NCBI GenBank assembly: GCA_023898745.1
Contig: CP060237.1
Coordinates: 310,001-374,000, forward strand
Source: Alphaproteobacteria bacterium
GTDB lineage: Bacteria > Pseudomonadota > Alphaproteobacteria > G02398745 > G023898745
DNA length: 64,000 nt
Reading direction: 5' to 3'
The position numbers and the translations under genes were made by a program. Under the pieces are notes generated by a model. The model was not told where the DNA came from. It did no database searches and saw nothing but the letters and a program-made list of their open reading frames with translations. Each line of letters begins with the position of its first letter. Within the stretch, counting starts at the first letter, position 1. Below, piece by piece: positions 1 to 9,154 of this stretch.

Positions 1-1383
1 ACACTTTCTTAATAATATTTCTCTTGCTTCATCAAATCTTCCATTTTGAGTATACGCTTGCGCCAAATGCAAATTCGCCATTTGTGACAACGCTTTATCA
101 GTTGTATGGCTAGAGTATTCAACACTTTTCTGCGCAGCCTCAGCAGCTTGCACATTCTCACCTTTTAATACATGAACTGAAGATTTGAGCATAAAAATTC
201 TCGCCACAGAATTATAAAAATATATTGCTTTACCTTCTAGCTCATCTAATGCTTGCGCACAATACCTTTCAAACTTTTCAAACTCACGAGTATCTCTTAA
301 ATTATTGAGCAAGTTCGCATAAACACAAAACTTCTGAATCACACCCACTTCTTCAGAAGAACTTACTAGTGATAGAGGTGGTACCGAATATTCTTTTAGA
401 TAAAGCTCATAATATTTTGCTGCCTTAGCAAAATTACGTCTTGCAATATATTCATTGCCAAGTTTATATAAACATTTTAAGAGAGTCTCTGTATCTTGTG
501 AAGATTTTACAGGTTGAGTCATCAGCTTTCTTACAACCTCTTCACGCAAACTCAATACTTTATCAGGATCAGTGCAACTATCTGCTTGCGCAGCAAGTGC
601 TAAAACGTCCCCTTGCATTTCTGCATACTCTCTAAAAAAATTCGCCCAAAGTGTTGGGGTGCCTTTAACTTGAGACAAACCAAAAATACCTCTTGCAAAA
701 TTTGGAGCATCCTGATCATGAAATCCTGAAAAACAAATATACTGACAAAATAACGTATCAAAAACACCTACTGTTGCATGCTCTTGGGTCTTAAATTCAA
801 CAAAAGAATCCTTAGACTGCATTTGCGCAAATTGCTGAGCAAGCTGTCTATTTGAAAACATATACTCAAGCCTTTCCCTAGACATGCTCAATATTTTAGG
901 AAATCTAGAAATACAAAAATCTTTTAATTTGCCAATATCTCCTGCATTTTCAAAAAGCCCTTTTACAAAATCCAAAATTGCGTGACTTATATATCCCTCA
1001 GGCATTTTATCTGAAGCAAACGCTTTCATCTCATCTGTAGCATCTGGCATATGAAATAGTTCTATCAATCTTGGATCTATACCTACGGTCATGCGACCAT
1101 TTTTTTTCTCATAAGTTTCCTTTGCCCATTTATACTGACTTTTTACTGCTTCAAATGGGGTTAAGCCTAAAGCTTCTCCTGAGGATAAATATAGTTCTGC
1201 CTCACTATGCATTGCGGAAAAATATTTTCTCGCATAACAACCTAATAAACTTTCATAGCGCATCTGCGCTGTTGGCGCTGGACCCTGAGCACCATAGAAT
1301 TGGAGACAAGCAAAAGAGCAAGAGGAAACACTAGAAGGAACTGTTGATGCCGCAGCCCCGCATAAATTCCAAAACAAAAACAT
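1..1383 (-). CDS. TPR-like probable exported protein, 3' end beyond window
   Basis: A reading frame of 461 codons opens at ATG 1383 (complement) and stays open to base 1, so the gene is truncated by the window edge. The N-terminus (MFLFWNLCGAAAST) is hydrophobic and then rich in Ala/Ser/Cys, which could be a short signal peptide, although it lacks basic residues. The last ~200 visible residues contain helical pairs resembling tetratricopeptide repeats (around LYKLGNEYIARRNFAKAAKY, and again around NLHLAQAYTQNGRFDEARE). TPRs bind protein partners. No catalytic motif was recognised. The downstream neighbour in sequence, uvrD, lies on the same strand but is separated by ~250 bp of repeats, so the two are probably not cotranscribed. 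Confidence 0.75.
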   Translation of the reverse strand, partial: MFLFWNLCGAAASTVPSSVSSCSFACLQFYGAQGPAPTAQMRYESLLGCYARKYFSAMHSEAELYLSSGEALGLTPFEAVKSQYKWAKETYEKKNGRMTVGIDPRLIELFHMPDATDEMKAFASDKMPEGYISHAILDFVKGLFENAGDIGKLKDFCISRFPKILSMSRERLEYMFSNRQLAQQFAQMQSKDSFVEFKTQEHATVGVFDTLFCQYICFSGFHDQDAPNFARGIFGLSQVKGTPTLWANFFREYAEMQGDVLALAAQADSCTDPDKVLSLREEVVRKLMTQPVKSSQDTETLLKCLYKLGNEYIARRNFAKAAKYYELYLKEYSVPPLSLVSSSEEVGVIQKFCVYANLLNNLRDTREFEKFERYCAQALDELEGKAIYFYNSVARIFMLKSSVHVLKGENVQAAEAAQKSVEYSSHTTDKALSQMANLHLAQAYTQNGRFDEAREILLRKC

Positions 1384-1450
1384 ACTTAATCTATTTTATT
1401 TGTCGCGTTCTTAATTTATAGGAAAATTCGGGGGATGTTTCAAGTGAAAA

Positions 1451-1603
1451 CGTCATCACGAATCCGCCGTAGCTTTAGCGAAGGCGAGATGTGGTGATCC
1501 ATTTTTGGATTACCACGCATTCTAACGAATGCTCGCAATGACGGGCTCAGAGCCGTCATCACGAAGGGCAACTATGGATGGCCACGCTTCGCTCACCATG
1601 ACG
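1451..1603. repeat. Family A hairpin repeat cluster
   Basis: Four half-units: a CAC/GTG-arm unit with a long core (CCGCCGTAGCTTTAGCGAAG), a TGC/GCA-type unit with core GCATTCTAACGAATGC, then a degenerate CAC unit and a GGC/GCC unit with core GCTTCGC. This fills most of the 247-bp gap between the TPR-like gene and the end of uvrD. Confidence 0.85.
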
Positions 1604-1630
1604 ACACATACTGTTCAAAATGAAGAATTA

Positions 1631-3691
1631 TTAAGCCACCGCAGAGACTTTGCGAATAAACCTATGAGCTAACTTTTTGATGCCAGAGCGATCAAACTTC
1701 ACATATACACCAAATGGATCCACGTCCATCACATCACCATCACCATATTGATCACTTGTGACACGCTCACCAATAATAAATTCATCACCACCTTTGGCGC
1801 TTGTGATTTCGATTCCATTTGGGTTGTAGTGATGAATGTGCCCTTCAGGCAACTCTTTGATAAAACGAGACAAAATGTTGCTCTGCCAAGACTGGTAGTA
1901 ACGACGTTGCATCGCGTAAGAAATCCATACCTGCTTCTTACCACGACTAATACCAACGTATGCCAGTCGACGTTCTTCTTCTAGACCTTTTTCTCCAGAT
2001 TCAGACAAAGCGCGTTGATGTGGAAACAAACCTTCTTCCCAGCCTGGTAAATAGACATACGGGAATTCTAAGCCTTTTGCTGCATGCAATGTCATAATTT
2101 GCACACCTTCTTTGGTCATGTTGTTGCTTTCAATCATCACAGCAACGTAATCCAAGAAAGACTCCAGATCTTTAAAATCTTCTGCTACACGCATAAACTC
2201 TTTCAGGTTTTCCACACGCCCTTGCGCTTCAGATGTTCTATCACTTTGCCAATGGTGTAAATATCCAGATTGCTCCAAAACGGCTTTTACCAACTCAGAG
2301 AATGGCTTGGTTTTTGACATATTCTTCCAGTGCTCAATTTTCATAAAGAAATCTTTCAACGCACGCTTTGCGCTTTGAACGCCTGGCATTTCACAATATC
2401 TCATGCACGCTTCTGAAAATGACACATTCTCAGCTTTTGCAATGGCATGTGCTTTTTTGATACTCGTTAAACCAACGCCTCTTTTTGGCGCGTTCAAGAT
2501 ACGCTCAAATGCAATAGAGTCATCTTTTTGATGAATGATACGCAAATACGCAATTGCATCTTTGATTTCCATACGATCATAAAACTTCGTGCTACCCACG
2601 ATGTAATATGGAATCTTCAACTTCATCAAACGCTCTTCAAACTCACGCGTTTGAAAAGAAGCCCTTACCAAAATCGCCATATCGTTATAGTTTGCGCCAG
2701 CATTAGCTATTTTTACCATGTTGTCGCATACCAACTTAGCTTCATCATCTGCATCCCATGCAGCTTGCACGATAATTTTTCTATCATTTGTAATACTAGA
2801 GCGAAGATTTTTGCCCATTCGGTTTTTATTGTGGCTCACCAGATGCGATGCCGCTTTTACGATATGCTGTGAAGAACGATAATTTTCTTCCAAACGAATA
2901 GTTTTGCAACCCTCAAAATCACGCTCAAATCGCAAAATATTATCGATCTCAGCACCACGCCAACCATAAATGGATTGATCTTCATCTCCAACGCAGAAAA
3001 CGTTCTTATCACGCCCTGCTAACAACTTTAGCCATATATATTGGGCTGTATTTGTATCTTGATACTCATCCACCATGATGTATTTAAATTGATCCTGAAT
3101 TTCTTTCAAGGCGTCAGGATAATCTTTGAACAACTTAATGCAATACGTCAGCAAATCCCCAAAATCAAAGGCATTGCTAATCTTTAATCTATTTTGATAC
3201 GCCGTATAAATACCCACATATCTATCTGAAGGATCAAGATCATTCGCAAGATATCCTTTATCCTTCCACTTGTTAATGCAAGCAATAATCTTCTTTGCAT
3301 TCTCCTTCTCTTCTGGAAAATCTGCAGAAATAATTTGTTTGATCAACTTTGTTTGATCGTCTTGATCAATAATTGAGAATGAACTGTCAAACCCCAAAAC
3401 ATCCGCATATTTTCTTAAAATACGCGTACAAATAGAGTGAAATGTTCCAATATAACTATTGGTTACAGGCGCGCCTGTTAATCTCGCGAGGCGCTCTTTC
3501 ATTTCACGTGCAGCCTTGTTCGTAAATGTAACAAGGATAATGTTATCTAATGTTGCATGACCGTTTTTAATTAACGCATCAACACGCTCAATTAAAACTT
3601 TAGTTTTTCCGGTTCCTGCGCCCGCTAATACAAGACATGGTCCGTCAACATGCGCAACTGCTGCACTTTGCTGTTCATTCAATGTGGTCAT
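1631..3691 (-). CDS. uvrD: ATP-dependent DNA helicase UvrD/PcrA
   Basis: Superfamily 1A 3'-5' DNA helicase of nucleotide excision and mismatch repair and replication-fork clearing, acting in the cytoplasm. Visible motifs: Walker A GAGTGKT near residue 24, Walker B VDEYQDTN near 205, motif III GDEDQSIYGWRGAE near 235, motif V TLHAAKGLEF and motif VI EERRLAYVGISR toward the C-terminus, followed by a Tudor-like end (ERVTSDQYGDGDVMDVD). Its 686 residues make it slightly shorter than typical UvrD (about 720). It lies 6 bp downstream of rpmE on the same strand, so both are probably cotranscribed. Rep or PcrA would be alternative names; the family assignment is secure. Confidence 0.97.
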   Translation of the reverse strand: MTTLNEQQSAAVAHVDGPCLVLAGAGTGKTKVLIERVDALIKNGHATLDNIILVTFTNKAAREMKERLARLTGAPVTNSYIGTFHSICTRILRKYADVLGFDSSFSIIDQDDQTKLIKQIISADFPEEKENAKKIIACINKWKDKGYLANDLDPSDRYVGIYTAYQNRLKISNAFDFGDLLTYCIKLFKDYPDALKEIQDQFKYIMVDEYQDTNTAQYIWLKLLAGRDKNVFCVGDEDQSIYGWRGAEIDNILRFERDFEGCKTIRLEENYRSSQHIVKAASHLVSHNKNRMGKNLRSSITNDRKIIVQAAWDADDEAKLVCDNMVKIANAGANYNDMAILVRASFQTREFEERLMKLKIPYYIVGSTKFYDRMEIKDAIAYLRIIHQKDDSIAFERILNAPKRGVGLTSIKKAHAIAKAENVSFSEACMRYCEMPGVQSAKRALKDFFMKIEHWKNMSKTKPFSELVKAVLEQSGYLHHWQSDRTSEAQGRVENLKEFMRVAEDFKDLESFLDYVAVMIESNNMTKEGVQIMTLHAAKGLEFPYVYLPGWEEGLFPHQRALSESGEKGLEEERRLAYVGISRGKKQVWISYAMQRRYYQSWQSNILSRFIKELPEGHIHHYNPNGIEITSAKGGDEFIIGERVTSDQYGDGDVMDVDPFGVYVKFDRSGIKKLAHRFIRKVSAVA

Positions 3692-3697
3692 TCGCCC

Positions 3698-3922
3698 TTA
3701 TATTCCAAATCCCTTAAATTTCTTGTTAAACTTCGCAACTTGGCCTGCTGTATCAACCAATGTACTTGTTCCTCCAACCCAAGCTGGGTGTTTTTTTGGA
3801 TCAACTTCAAGTTTCAAAGTGTCACCTGGCTTACCCCAAGTGGATTTTGTTTTGAATGTTGTGCCATCCGTCATCTCAACTGTAATTTCATGATAATCTG
3901 GATGCTCTGTCTTTTTTGCCAT
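3698..3922 (-). CDS. rpmE: 50S ribosomal protein L31
   Basis: The 74-residue protein matches alphaproteobacterial L31 throughout: it opens with the HPDYHEI block, followed by MTDGTTFKTKSTWGKPGD and the HPAWVGG block. It belongs to the large ribosomal subunit and bridges to the small subunit. The zinc-binding CxxC of the C+ form is absent, as is usual in alphaproteobacteria. It is the first gene of a probable rpmE-uvrD unit. The upstream 3923-4074 is AT-rich and should hold its promoter. Confidence 0.97.
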   Translation of the reverse strand: MAKKTEHPDYHEITVEMTDGTTFKTKSTWGKPGDTLKLEVDPKKHPAWVGGTSTLVDTAGQVAKFNKKFKGFGI

Positions 3923-4074
3923 TGCTCTACTTTCTAGACTTTATATAAACTATTTTTAATAAATAATTGGTTACAAATCAAGTCTTTTTTTTCAACCGAG
4001 GGGTGAAAATGCGGGAAATTTTTATTTTTTATACTATTTTTGTAATAAATGTTGGGTAAAAAATCATCGAATAC

Positions 4075-4143
4075 CGTCATGGTGAATAAAGCGTGGCCAT
4101 CCACATTATGGATCACCACGTCGCTGCGCTCCTCGTGATGACG
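4075..4143. repeat. Family A paired hairpin repeat
   Basis: A degenerate GGC/GCC-type unit followed head-to-head by a complete CAC/GTG-type unit (core GTCGCTGCGCTC). It lies in the 579-bp divergent gap between rpmE and the toxin-antitoxin pair. Nothing recognisable is seen at 4144-4361 except the direct repeat ACGGAATTGG / CCAGAATTGT-like words around 4290-4330. Confidence 0.85.
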
Positions 4144-4361
4144 ACTCTCAGACGTATTCAGATAAATCCAACTGACTCAGACACTTCACTTGTATCCATC
4201 CTGTGTGTCAACATCGCACTGGATATCCTGCACCAACTGTACACATGGCACATAACCTATAAATTTCTTGATAATTATGGACTCTATTCCAGAATTGTCA
4301 AGACAATTACGGAATTGGCTCCAGAATTGTCATGTATCATAAACGAACATAGTAAGCCCCC

Positions 4362-4437
4362 TCATTCTGAGAGCTTTAGGTCGAAGCATCCTCCTCAGTT
4401 AGAGTCAAGGAGATCCTTCGCTGTGCTCAGGATGACG
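4362..4437. repeat. Family B inverted repeat
   Basis: A diverged copy of the TCATTCTGAG ... CTCAGGATGACG inverted repeat, 65 bp upstream of the antitoxin start. The internal arms (GAAGCATCCTCC and GGAGATCCTTCG) can pair imperfectly. Confidence 0.7.
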
Positions 4438-4501
4438 GAGGTCTTTAAAAGTGCTTTTAAAAGTACTAAAATAAGATAGATGAACTAAATCTATACACAA
4501 A

Positions 4502-4750
4502 ATGGTAGAAAAAATCTATTCAGAACACACAGCAAGTATTTCAGAACTTAAGAAAAGCCCTATGGATACGGTAAACGCTGGAGAAGGTGAATCTGTAGCA
4601 ATTTTGAATCGCAATCACCCTGTTTTCTATTGTGTGCCAGCTAAAATGTATGCAAAACTTCTTGAAACTTTGGAAAATGCTGAACTTTTAACGTTGGCAA
4701 AGCAAAGATCAAATGATCCGAGTGAAGAAGTTTTGCTCGATGACTTATAA
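4502..4750 (+). CDS. Antitoxin of StbD/Phd-YefM type
   Basis: An 82-residue protein resembling StbD-like antitoxins of the Phd/YefM fold: an N-terminal segment for DNA binding and dimerisation (TASISELKKSPM, then GESVAILNRNHPVFYCVP) and an acidic C-terminus (DPSEEVLLDDL) expected to wrap the toxin. Such antitoxins repress their own operon with the toxin as corepressor. The stop overlaps the toxin start by 11 nt, so translation is probably coupled. The pair is isolated between repeats, which fits horizontal gain. The role follows from family and context; StbD and not RelB is preferred because of the ISELKKSPM motif. Confidence 0.85.
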   Translation: MVEKIYSEHTASISELKKSPMDTVNAGEGESVAILNRNHPVFYCVPAKMYAKLLETLENAELLTLAKQRSNDPSEEVLLDDL

Positions 4751-5030
4751 GCTTTATTTCATACAAAAGGCACGGAAAGAATGGAATCAATTGGATACAT
4801 CTACTCAAGAGCAATTCAAAAAGAAAATTGCAGAACGTTTAAAGCATCCACATATTTTAAAAGACAGACTTGCAACTAAAGAACAGTTTTATAAAATTAA
4901 ACTACGAAATCTTGGTTATAGACTTGTGTATGAAGTGATTGACCAGCAGTTCGTTGTGAAAGTGATTGTTATTGCAAAACGCGATAAAAGTTATGTTTAT
5001 AAACTTATGCGCAAAAGGGTAGAAATATGA
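4740..5030 (+). CDS. RelE/StbE family toxin
   Basis: A 96-residue protein of the RelE/ParE superfamily, close to StbE: TYKLYFIQKARKEWNQLD, then FKKKIAERLKHP, then KIKLRNLGYRLVYEV and a C-terminal AKRDKSYVYKL. The family usually cleaves ribosome-bound mRNA. I take ATG 4740, inside the antitoxin end (ATGACTTATAA), and not the longer frame from 4713, because the family begins at this Met-Thr-Tyr-Lys and the overlap is typical. Conserved basic residues (KRDKSYVY) are present, so it looks intact. A ParE-like gyrase target cannot be excluded. Confidence 0.85.
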   Translation: MTYKLYFIQKARKEWNQLDTSTQEQFKKKIAERLKHPHILKDRLATKEQFYKIKLRNLGYRLVYEVIDQQFVVKVIVIAKRDKSYVYKLMRKRVEI

Positions 5031-5084
5031 AACTGCAATCAAATCTGTTATCCTACCAATAAATACCACCACCCACACAAACGC

Positions 5085-6281
5085 ATGGCAAAAGTTGTGA
5101 CATTTGGATGTAGATTAAATACGTATGAATCGCAGGTGATTAAAGACCTGGTAGATGAAGAAAATGTGATCATTTTTAATACATGTGGCGTGACAAAAAA
5201 AGCCTCTAAGCAAGCGCGACAAGCGATAAGAAAAGCACGCAAAGAAAATCCTGATGCCAGGATTGTAGTGACAGGGTGTGATGCGCAGATTGATCCAAGT
5301 AAGTATGCAGACATGCAAGAAGTGGATCAGATTATTGGGAATGAGCATAAATTTGATCGTGAAAGCTATCAAAAGACAGATCGCATTTTTGTTTCTGACA
5401 TTATGAAAGTCAAAGAAATGACACCACATTTGGTAGCATCATTTGATGGCAAAGTGCGGGCATTTATTGAAATTCAAAATGGGTGTAACCACCGCTGTAC
5501 ATTTTGTACAATCCCATATGGTCGTGGTCGATCACGAAGTGCGCCACTGCAAATGATTGTAAACCAAATCAAGTTACTCATGGAAAACGGGTATAAAGAG
5601 TTTGTGCTGACAGGTGTGGATATCACACATTATGGGTTTGACTTGCCAGGTCGCCCCCGATTGGGTCAAACCATCAAACGGTTGTTCAATTTATTACCAG
5701 ATTTGAAACGACTGCGTTTGTCATCTTTGGATCCAAGTGAAATGGATGAAGAACTGTGGAATCTGATTAAAACAGATCCTCGTTTGTTACCGCACTTTCA
5801 CTTAAGCTTACAAGCTGGTGATGATACGATTCTCAAGCGCATGGCGCGCCGCCATTTAAGATCTCATGTGTTTGAATTCTTAGAGTTTGTGAAACAGCAT
5901 CGCCCTATGGCGACCATTGGTGCCGATATTATTGTAGGCTTCCCAACCGAAACAGATGAGATGTTTGAGCATTCTGTGGGACTGTATGAACAGCTCGATA
6001 TGCTGCACGTCTTCCCATTCTCCGCGCATGAAAACACACCCGCATTCAAAATGCCGCAAGTAGATAGTCGTGTAATTAAAGAACGTGCAAAAATTATGCA
6101 AGGTGTGCGCCAAGATTGTATGGATCGATTGTTGAAACGATGGGTTGGAAAAACAGATAACGTGTTGATTGAGAGAATCCAAAATGACGTTGCATACGGG
6201 AAAACGGATCACTTTATGGCGGTGAAATTTAAAGCAACGGACGGGATGAAGGTGGGAGACGTTTTGATATACCGTCATTGA
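5085..6281 (+). CDS. mtaB: tRNA t6A37 methylthiotransferase MtaB
   Basis: Radical-SAM enzyme converting N6-threonylcarbamoyladenosine-37 of ANN-decoding tRNAs to ms2t6A. Order seen: UPF0004 N-terminal domain (VTFGCRLNTYES, FNTCGVTKKA, VVTGCDAQ: three cluster cysteines), the radical-SAM CxxxCxxC (CNHRCTFC, first Cys near residue 134), then the MiaB-type middle and a short TRAM-like end (398 residues total). GCRLN distinguishes MtaB from MiaB. The last codons are CGT CAT TGA, which are also the first bases (CGTCATTGA) of a family A repeat, so a repeat supplies the terminal Arg-His and stop. Confidence 0.95.
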   Translation: MAKVVTFGCRLNTYESQVIKDLVDEENVIIFNTCGVTKKASKQARQAIRKARKENPDARIVVTGCDAQIDPSKYADMQEVDQIIGNEHKFDRESYQKTDRIFVSDIMKVKEMTPHLVASFDGKVRAFIEIQNGCNHRCTFCTIPYGRGRSRSAPLQMIVNQIKLLMENGYKEFVLTGVDITHYGFDLPGRPRLGQTIKRLFNLLPDLKRLRLSSLDPSEMDEELWNLIKTDPRLLPHFHLSLQAGDDTILKRMARRHLRSHVFEFLEFVKQHRPMATIGADIIVGFPTETDEMFEHSVGLYEQLDMLHVFPFSAHENTPAFKMPQVDSRVIKERAKIMQGVRQDCMDRLLKRWVGKTDNVLIERIQNDVAYGKTDHFMAVKFKATDGMKVGDVLIYRH

Positions 6282-6401
6282 GAACATTCGTCAGAATGCG
6301 TGGCAATCCATGGATCACCACACCTTGTTTCACAAGGTTCGTGATGACGATAAATTACACGCCCCTCGTGATGACGATGAGTTGTGCACGCCGTAATGAC
6401 A
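6273..6401. repeat. Family A repeats overlapping the end of mtaB
   Basis: A TGC/GCA unit (core ACATTCGTCAGAATGC) with a CAC/GTG unit (core ACCTTGTTTCACAAGGT) head to head, then two 3' half fragments ending in CGTGATGACG. The first nine bases are the final codons of mtaB. Confidence 0.85.
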
Positions 6402-6416
6402 ACTCGCATCAAACAG

Positions 6417-6998
6417 CTATATAAGAGTTCCAGTCACAGACAACGTAACCGCTGAACTAGCCGTGGTAAGCGTTGCAGCCGGATTCACAGGGAAGTACCA
6501 ACAAATAGAACCTGCGGCATTATTTGTACCATCACTCCAGCTATCAACCATCGCAATCTCTGCTGTTGTAGGAGCTGCACTGCCAGCAGATGTATGACTT
6601 GCAATTTCATTCGCCAACAACGTTCCAGCAGTTGCTTTTCCTGTTGAACCATTTAAATCATCAATAACTTTTCCAATCGCTTTAGTAAAAACACATGCTT
6701 TGATCACAATAAAATTATCCGCGTCTGTTAAATTGCTCAACGGAATACTTATGGGAGCAGACATGCCATTGATATTACCAAAATAATTCTCAGGGGCAGT
6801 AGTTGGACAATCAAGTGTTACCTGCGGTACTGGGCTTGTTTTTGTTACTGTTGTATCACCTTCTGTTGTTGCTGCTGCATGCCAAAATGTTCCTTGATAT
6901 TGCGTCACACCACCCACCAACTTATGCAACTCAATTGCAATTGCGCTGACACAAAAATCATCTATCGCAGATACAGTAATGCTAAGATCTATCGACAT
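6417..6998 (-). CDS. Hypothetical protein, Thr/Ala-rich
   Basis: I do not recognise this 193-residue protein. It is rich in Thr, Ala and Ser with predicted beta character and ends in a beta-rich stretch (SSAVTLSVTGTLI). The start MSIDLSITV at 6998 is preferred over upstream in-frame codons (to 7136), whose translation is Lys/Asn-rich and unlike the rest; a weak GAGAA precedes it. There is no clear signal peptide or membrane segment. Composition is reminiscent of structural or extracellular proteins, but no function can be given. Confidence 0.6.
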   Translation of the reverse strand: MSIDLSITVSAIDDFCVSAIAIELHKLVGGVTQYQGTFWHAAATTEGDTTVTKTSPVPQVTLDCPTTAPENYFGNINGMSAPISIPLSNLTDADNFIVIKACVFTKAIGKVIDDLNGSTGKATAGTLLANEIASHTSAGSAAPTTAEIAMVDSWSDGTNNAAGSICWYFPVNPAATLTTASSAVTLSVTGTLI

Positions 6999-7171
6999 TT
7001 TATTCTCAATAAAGACACCTATGTTCTCATTATATAATATGTTTTTTTGCGTTAAATGATTATGGGAGAATTTTGGTGTTTTTTTGTTTGGTGTGCTTGC
7101 TTTATAAAGAAACGCCATCCTGAGCGAACACAACAATCGTCATATTGATAGAAAAATATAAGAACAACGAC

Positions 7172-7408
7172 CGTCATGGCGAGCGCGCCGTAGCTTTAGC
7201 AAAGAAAGGCGGCGTGGCCATCTATGTTTTTCTGGATCACAACGCCTTGCCACGCAAGGCTCGTGATGACGACTCTGAGTACGTCATGGCGAGATCCTTT
7301 AGGGTCGTGGCCATCCATAATGGATCACCACGTCGCTACACTCCTCGTGATGACGTCTGCGCATATTTAATTCGTGGGGATGAATCAGCTCATGATGACA
7401 TCTGCAAA
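7172..7408. repeat. Long composite family A repeat with a nested 84-bp unit
   Basis: The segment from about 7143 to 7408 is the reverse complement of 25632-25800, except that 7272-7355 is an extra 84 bp consisting of a GGC/GCC unit and a CAC/GTG unit, bounded on each side by CGTGATGACG. The rest holds a long-core unit (CGCCGTAGCTTTAGC), a GCCTTGCCACGCAAGGC core and a conserved tail (TTAATTCGTGGGGATGAATC). Its end overlaps the 3' end of the DUF389 gene. Confidence 0.85.
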
Positions 7409-8074
7409 TAACTTCACCAAAATCACACCCAAAATAACAGCACCAATATTAATCAAATAATAGATGAATGCATTTAGTGCAGATTTTCTATTGCCTTTTG
7501 CCAAGAAAAATCCAGTTGCCGCAGTTACTGGCACTAGAGACAAAACAATCTGACTGCCTGCAAAGGCAATCGTATCTTCATATAAAAATCCATAACCTGC
7601 CACCAATCCAGCAGCAAGCGCCACCAACACTTCTCTACCACCATAATTTTCCCGAGAAGACAGCTCCAGGGTACTTTGCGTTTTATCTTCAGGTAGAAGT
7701 TTCACTAAAAGATAAGGAACAAAAAAACTCAAAAAAGTACTGATGACTAGCGCTAATAAACTATCAAACCATAAAGTGAGGTCACCTGTAACGATCGCAA
7801 AACCTTGCACAAGCCCAAGGGTTGTTAAAGGTGCAATCAACATCGAGCCAATGATAATAGCAGGAGAATTAATGAGCAATCCTACGGTTGAAGCAATAGA
7901 TGATGTGAAAACCAAAAACAAAAAACGAGAATTGATGATGCCATTATCAGCTGCATTTTCAATTAAAGCGTTTGGATGGATGGTTTTGCCAAATAGCTCC
8001 AATGAGGTAAATGCTTGTCTTATACACTTAAATGATATCATGGATTTATTTGGTATGCACTTCGTAATCGTCAT
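7385..8074 (-). CDS. DUF389 family membrane protein
   Basis: A 229-residue integral membrane protein of the DUF389 (TIGR00341-like) family, recognised by the GLLINSPAIIIGSMLIAPLTTLGL block near residues 65-90 and the following hydrophobic helices (about six). The function of the family is not established. The last codons (Asp-Val-Ile-Met-Ser, stop) lie in repeat-derived sequence (TCATGATGACATC), so the native C-terminus may have been altered. The start at 8074 sits inside CGTCATGACGAG, itself repeat-like; Met-12 (MISFKC) is an alternative start. Confidence 0.8.
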   Translation of the reverse strand: MTITKCIPNKSMISFKCIRQAFTSLELFGKTIHPNALIENAADNGIINSRFLFLVFTSSIASTVGLLINSPAIIIGSMLIAPLTTLGLVQGFAIVTGDLTLWFDSLLALVISTFLSFFVPYLLVKLLPEDKTQSTLELSSRENYGGREVLVALAAGLVAGYGFLYEDTIAFAGSQIVLSLVPVTAATGFFLAKGNRKSALNAFIYYLINIGAVILGVILVKLFADVIMS

Positions 8075-8095
8075 GACGAGAGCTCAACAAACTCT

Positions 8096-8167
8096 GTCAT
8101 TCTGAGTGAAGCGAAGAATCTTTTCACAGAAAAGCTCAAGAAGATCCCTCGCTTCGCTCAGGATGAC
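8096..8167. repeat. Family B inverted repeat
   Basis: A well-preserved copy: GTCATTCTGAGTGAAGCGAAG at one end and CTTCGCTCAGGATGAC at the other, with internal AATCTTTTC/AAGATC arms. It lies between the divergent DUF389 and GST genes, 58 bp before the GST start. Confidence 0.85.
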
Positions 8168-8225
8168 CACCACCCCTTCAACTTCTCAGAACCCAGCGCT
8201 ATACTAAAAATAAAATAACAAAAAA

Positions 8226-8894
8226 ATGCGTATATTATATCATCAAGCCTTATGTCCATTTTCTCGAAAAATTCGGTTTATGCTAGCGGAAAAAAAGCTT
8301 GATTTCACATTAAAACTTGAGCCCTTTTGGGAAAAGCGCGAAGAATTATTTGAACTGAATCATGCTATGGAAATCCCTGTTTTTGTGGATTTGTCAGGGC
8401 AAGTTGTGTCAGATAGCCATGCCATTACCGAATACATCAATGAAGTATATGAAAATCCGAATTTGATTGGAACATCTCCTAAGGAACGGGCAGAAGTCAG
8501 ACGACTCATGTATTGGTTTGATTTAAAGTTTGCACGCGAAGTGTCTATGCCATTTCTGGAAGAGAAACACTTCAACTATTGCAAAAAAATCAACACCGTA
8601 AATTCTGCACGTTTACGTAAAGCCTCACAGGCTTTGTTGATGCATTTGGACTATATTGGCTGGCTATGCGAACGGCGCAACTTCTTGGCAGGAGATCATT
8701 TCTCAATGGCTGACATTGCTGCCGCTGCACACATTTCTGCCTTAGATTATCTAGGCCTTATACCATTTGACCATAATTACGATATGAAAACCTGGTATAT
8801 GCGCATCAAATCCCGCCCAACCTTTAAGGAATTCCTTAAAGATAAAGTACCTCAAGTTAAACCGTTTGAACGGTACGCGTTGTTGGATTTTTAG
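8226..8894 (+). CDS. Glutathione S-transferase family protein
   Basis: A 222-residue GST: an N-terminal thioredoxin-like domain (YHQALCPFSRKIRFMLAEKK, then EIPVFVDLSGQVVSDSHAIT with the cis-Pro and the glutathione-contacting Ser-His/Asp region) and an all-alpha C-terminal domain with the N-capping FLAGDHFSMADIAAAAH motif. Cys-10 stands where beta-class or Grx-like members have the catalytic residue. It is expected in the cytosol; substrate unknown. The stop TAG is followed one base later by a family A repeat. SD-like AAAATAACAAAAAA is weak. Confidence 0.9.
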   Translation: MRILYHQALCPFSRKIRFMLAEKKLDFTLKLEPFWEKREELFELNHAMEIPVFVDLSGQVVSDSHAITEYINEVYENPNLIGTSPKERAEVRRLMYWFDLKFAREVSMPFLEEKHFNYCKKINTVNSARLRKASQALLMHLDYIGWLCERRNFLAGDHFSMADIAAAAHISALDYLGLIPFDHNYDMKTWYMRIKSRPTFKEFLKDKVPQVKPFERYALLDF

Positions 8895-8895
8895 C

Positions 8896-9150
8896 GTCAT
8901 CCTCATGGACCGCGTCTTATTATGGATCACCACGCAGCTCAGCTCCTCGTGATGACGAGCCGCCGTCATTGAGAACATTCGTCAGAATGCGTGGCCATCC
9001 ATAATGGATCACCACGGGACTTCGTCCCTCGTGATGACAACTCTGAGTACGTCATGGCGAGACCCTTTAGGGTCGTGGCCATCCATAATGGATCACCACG
9101 GGACTTCGTCCCTCGTGATGACGTAAAGTTTTATACACTTCGTGATGACG
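8896..9150. repeat. Dense family A cluster, partly tandem
   Basis: At least three head-to-head pairs. The block with spacer ACTCTGAGTA, a GGC/GCC unit (core ACCCTTTAGGGT) and a CAC/GTG unit (core GGGACTTCGTCCC) near 9040-9122 has the same build as the 84-bp block nested at 7272-7355. Confidence 0.9.
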
Positions 9151-9154
9151 CTAT

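Noticed and set aside
4093..4479. 128-codon frame upstream of the antitoxin
   Set aside because: It starts and ends in family A and B repeats and has no coherent protein character between them.
8896..9150. CRISPR-like array
   Set aside because: The repeats are palindromic, vary in core and spacing, have no unique spacers of constant length, and no cas gene is in the window.
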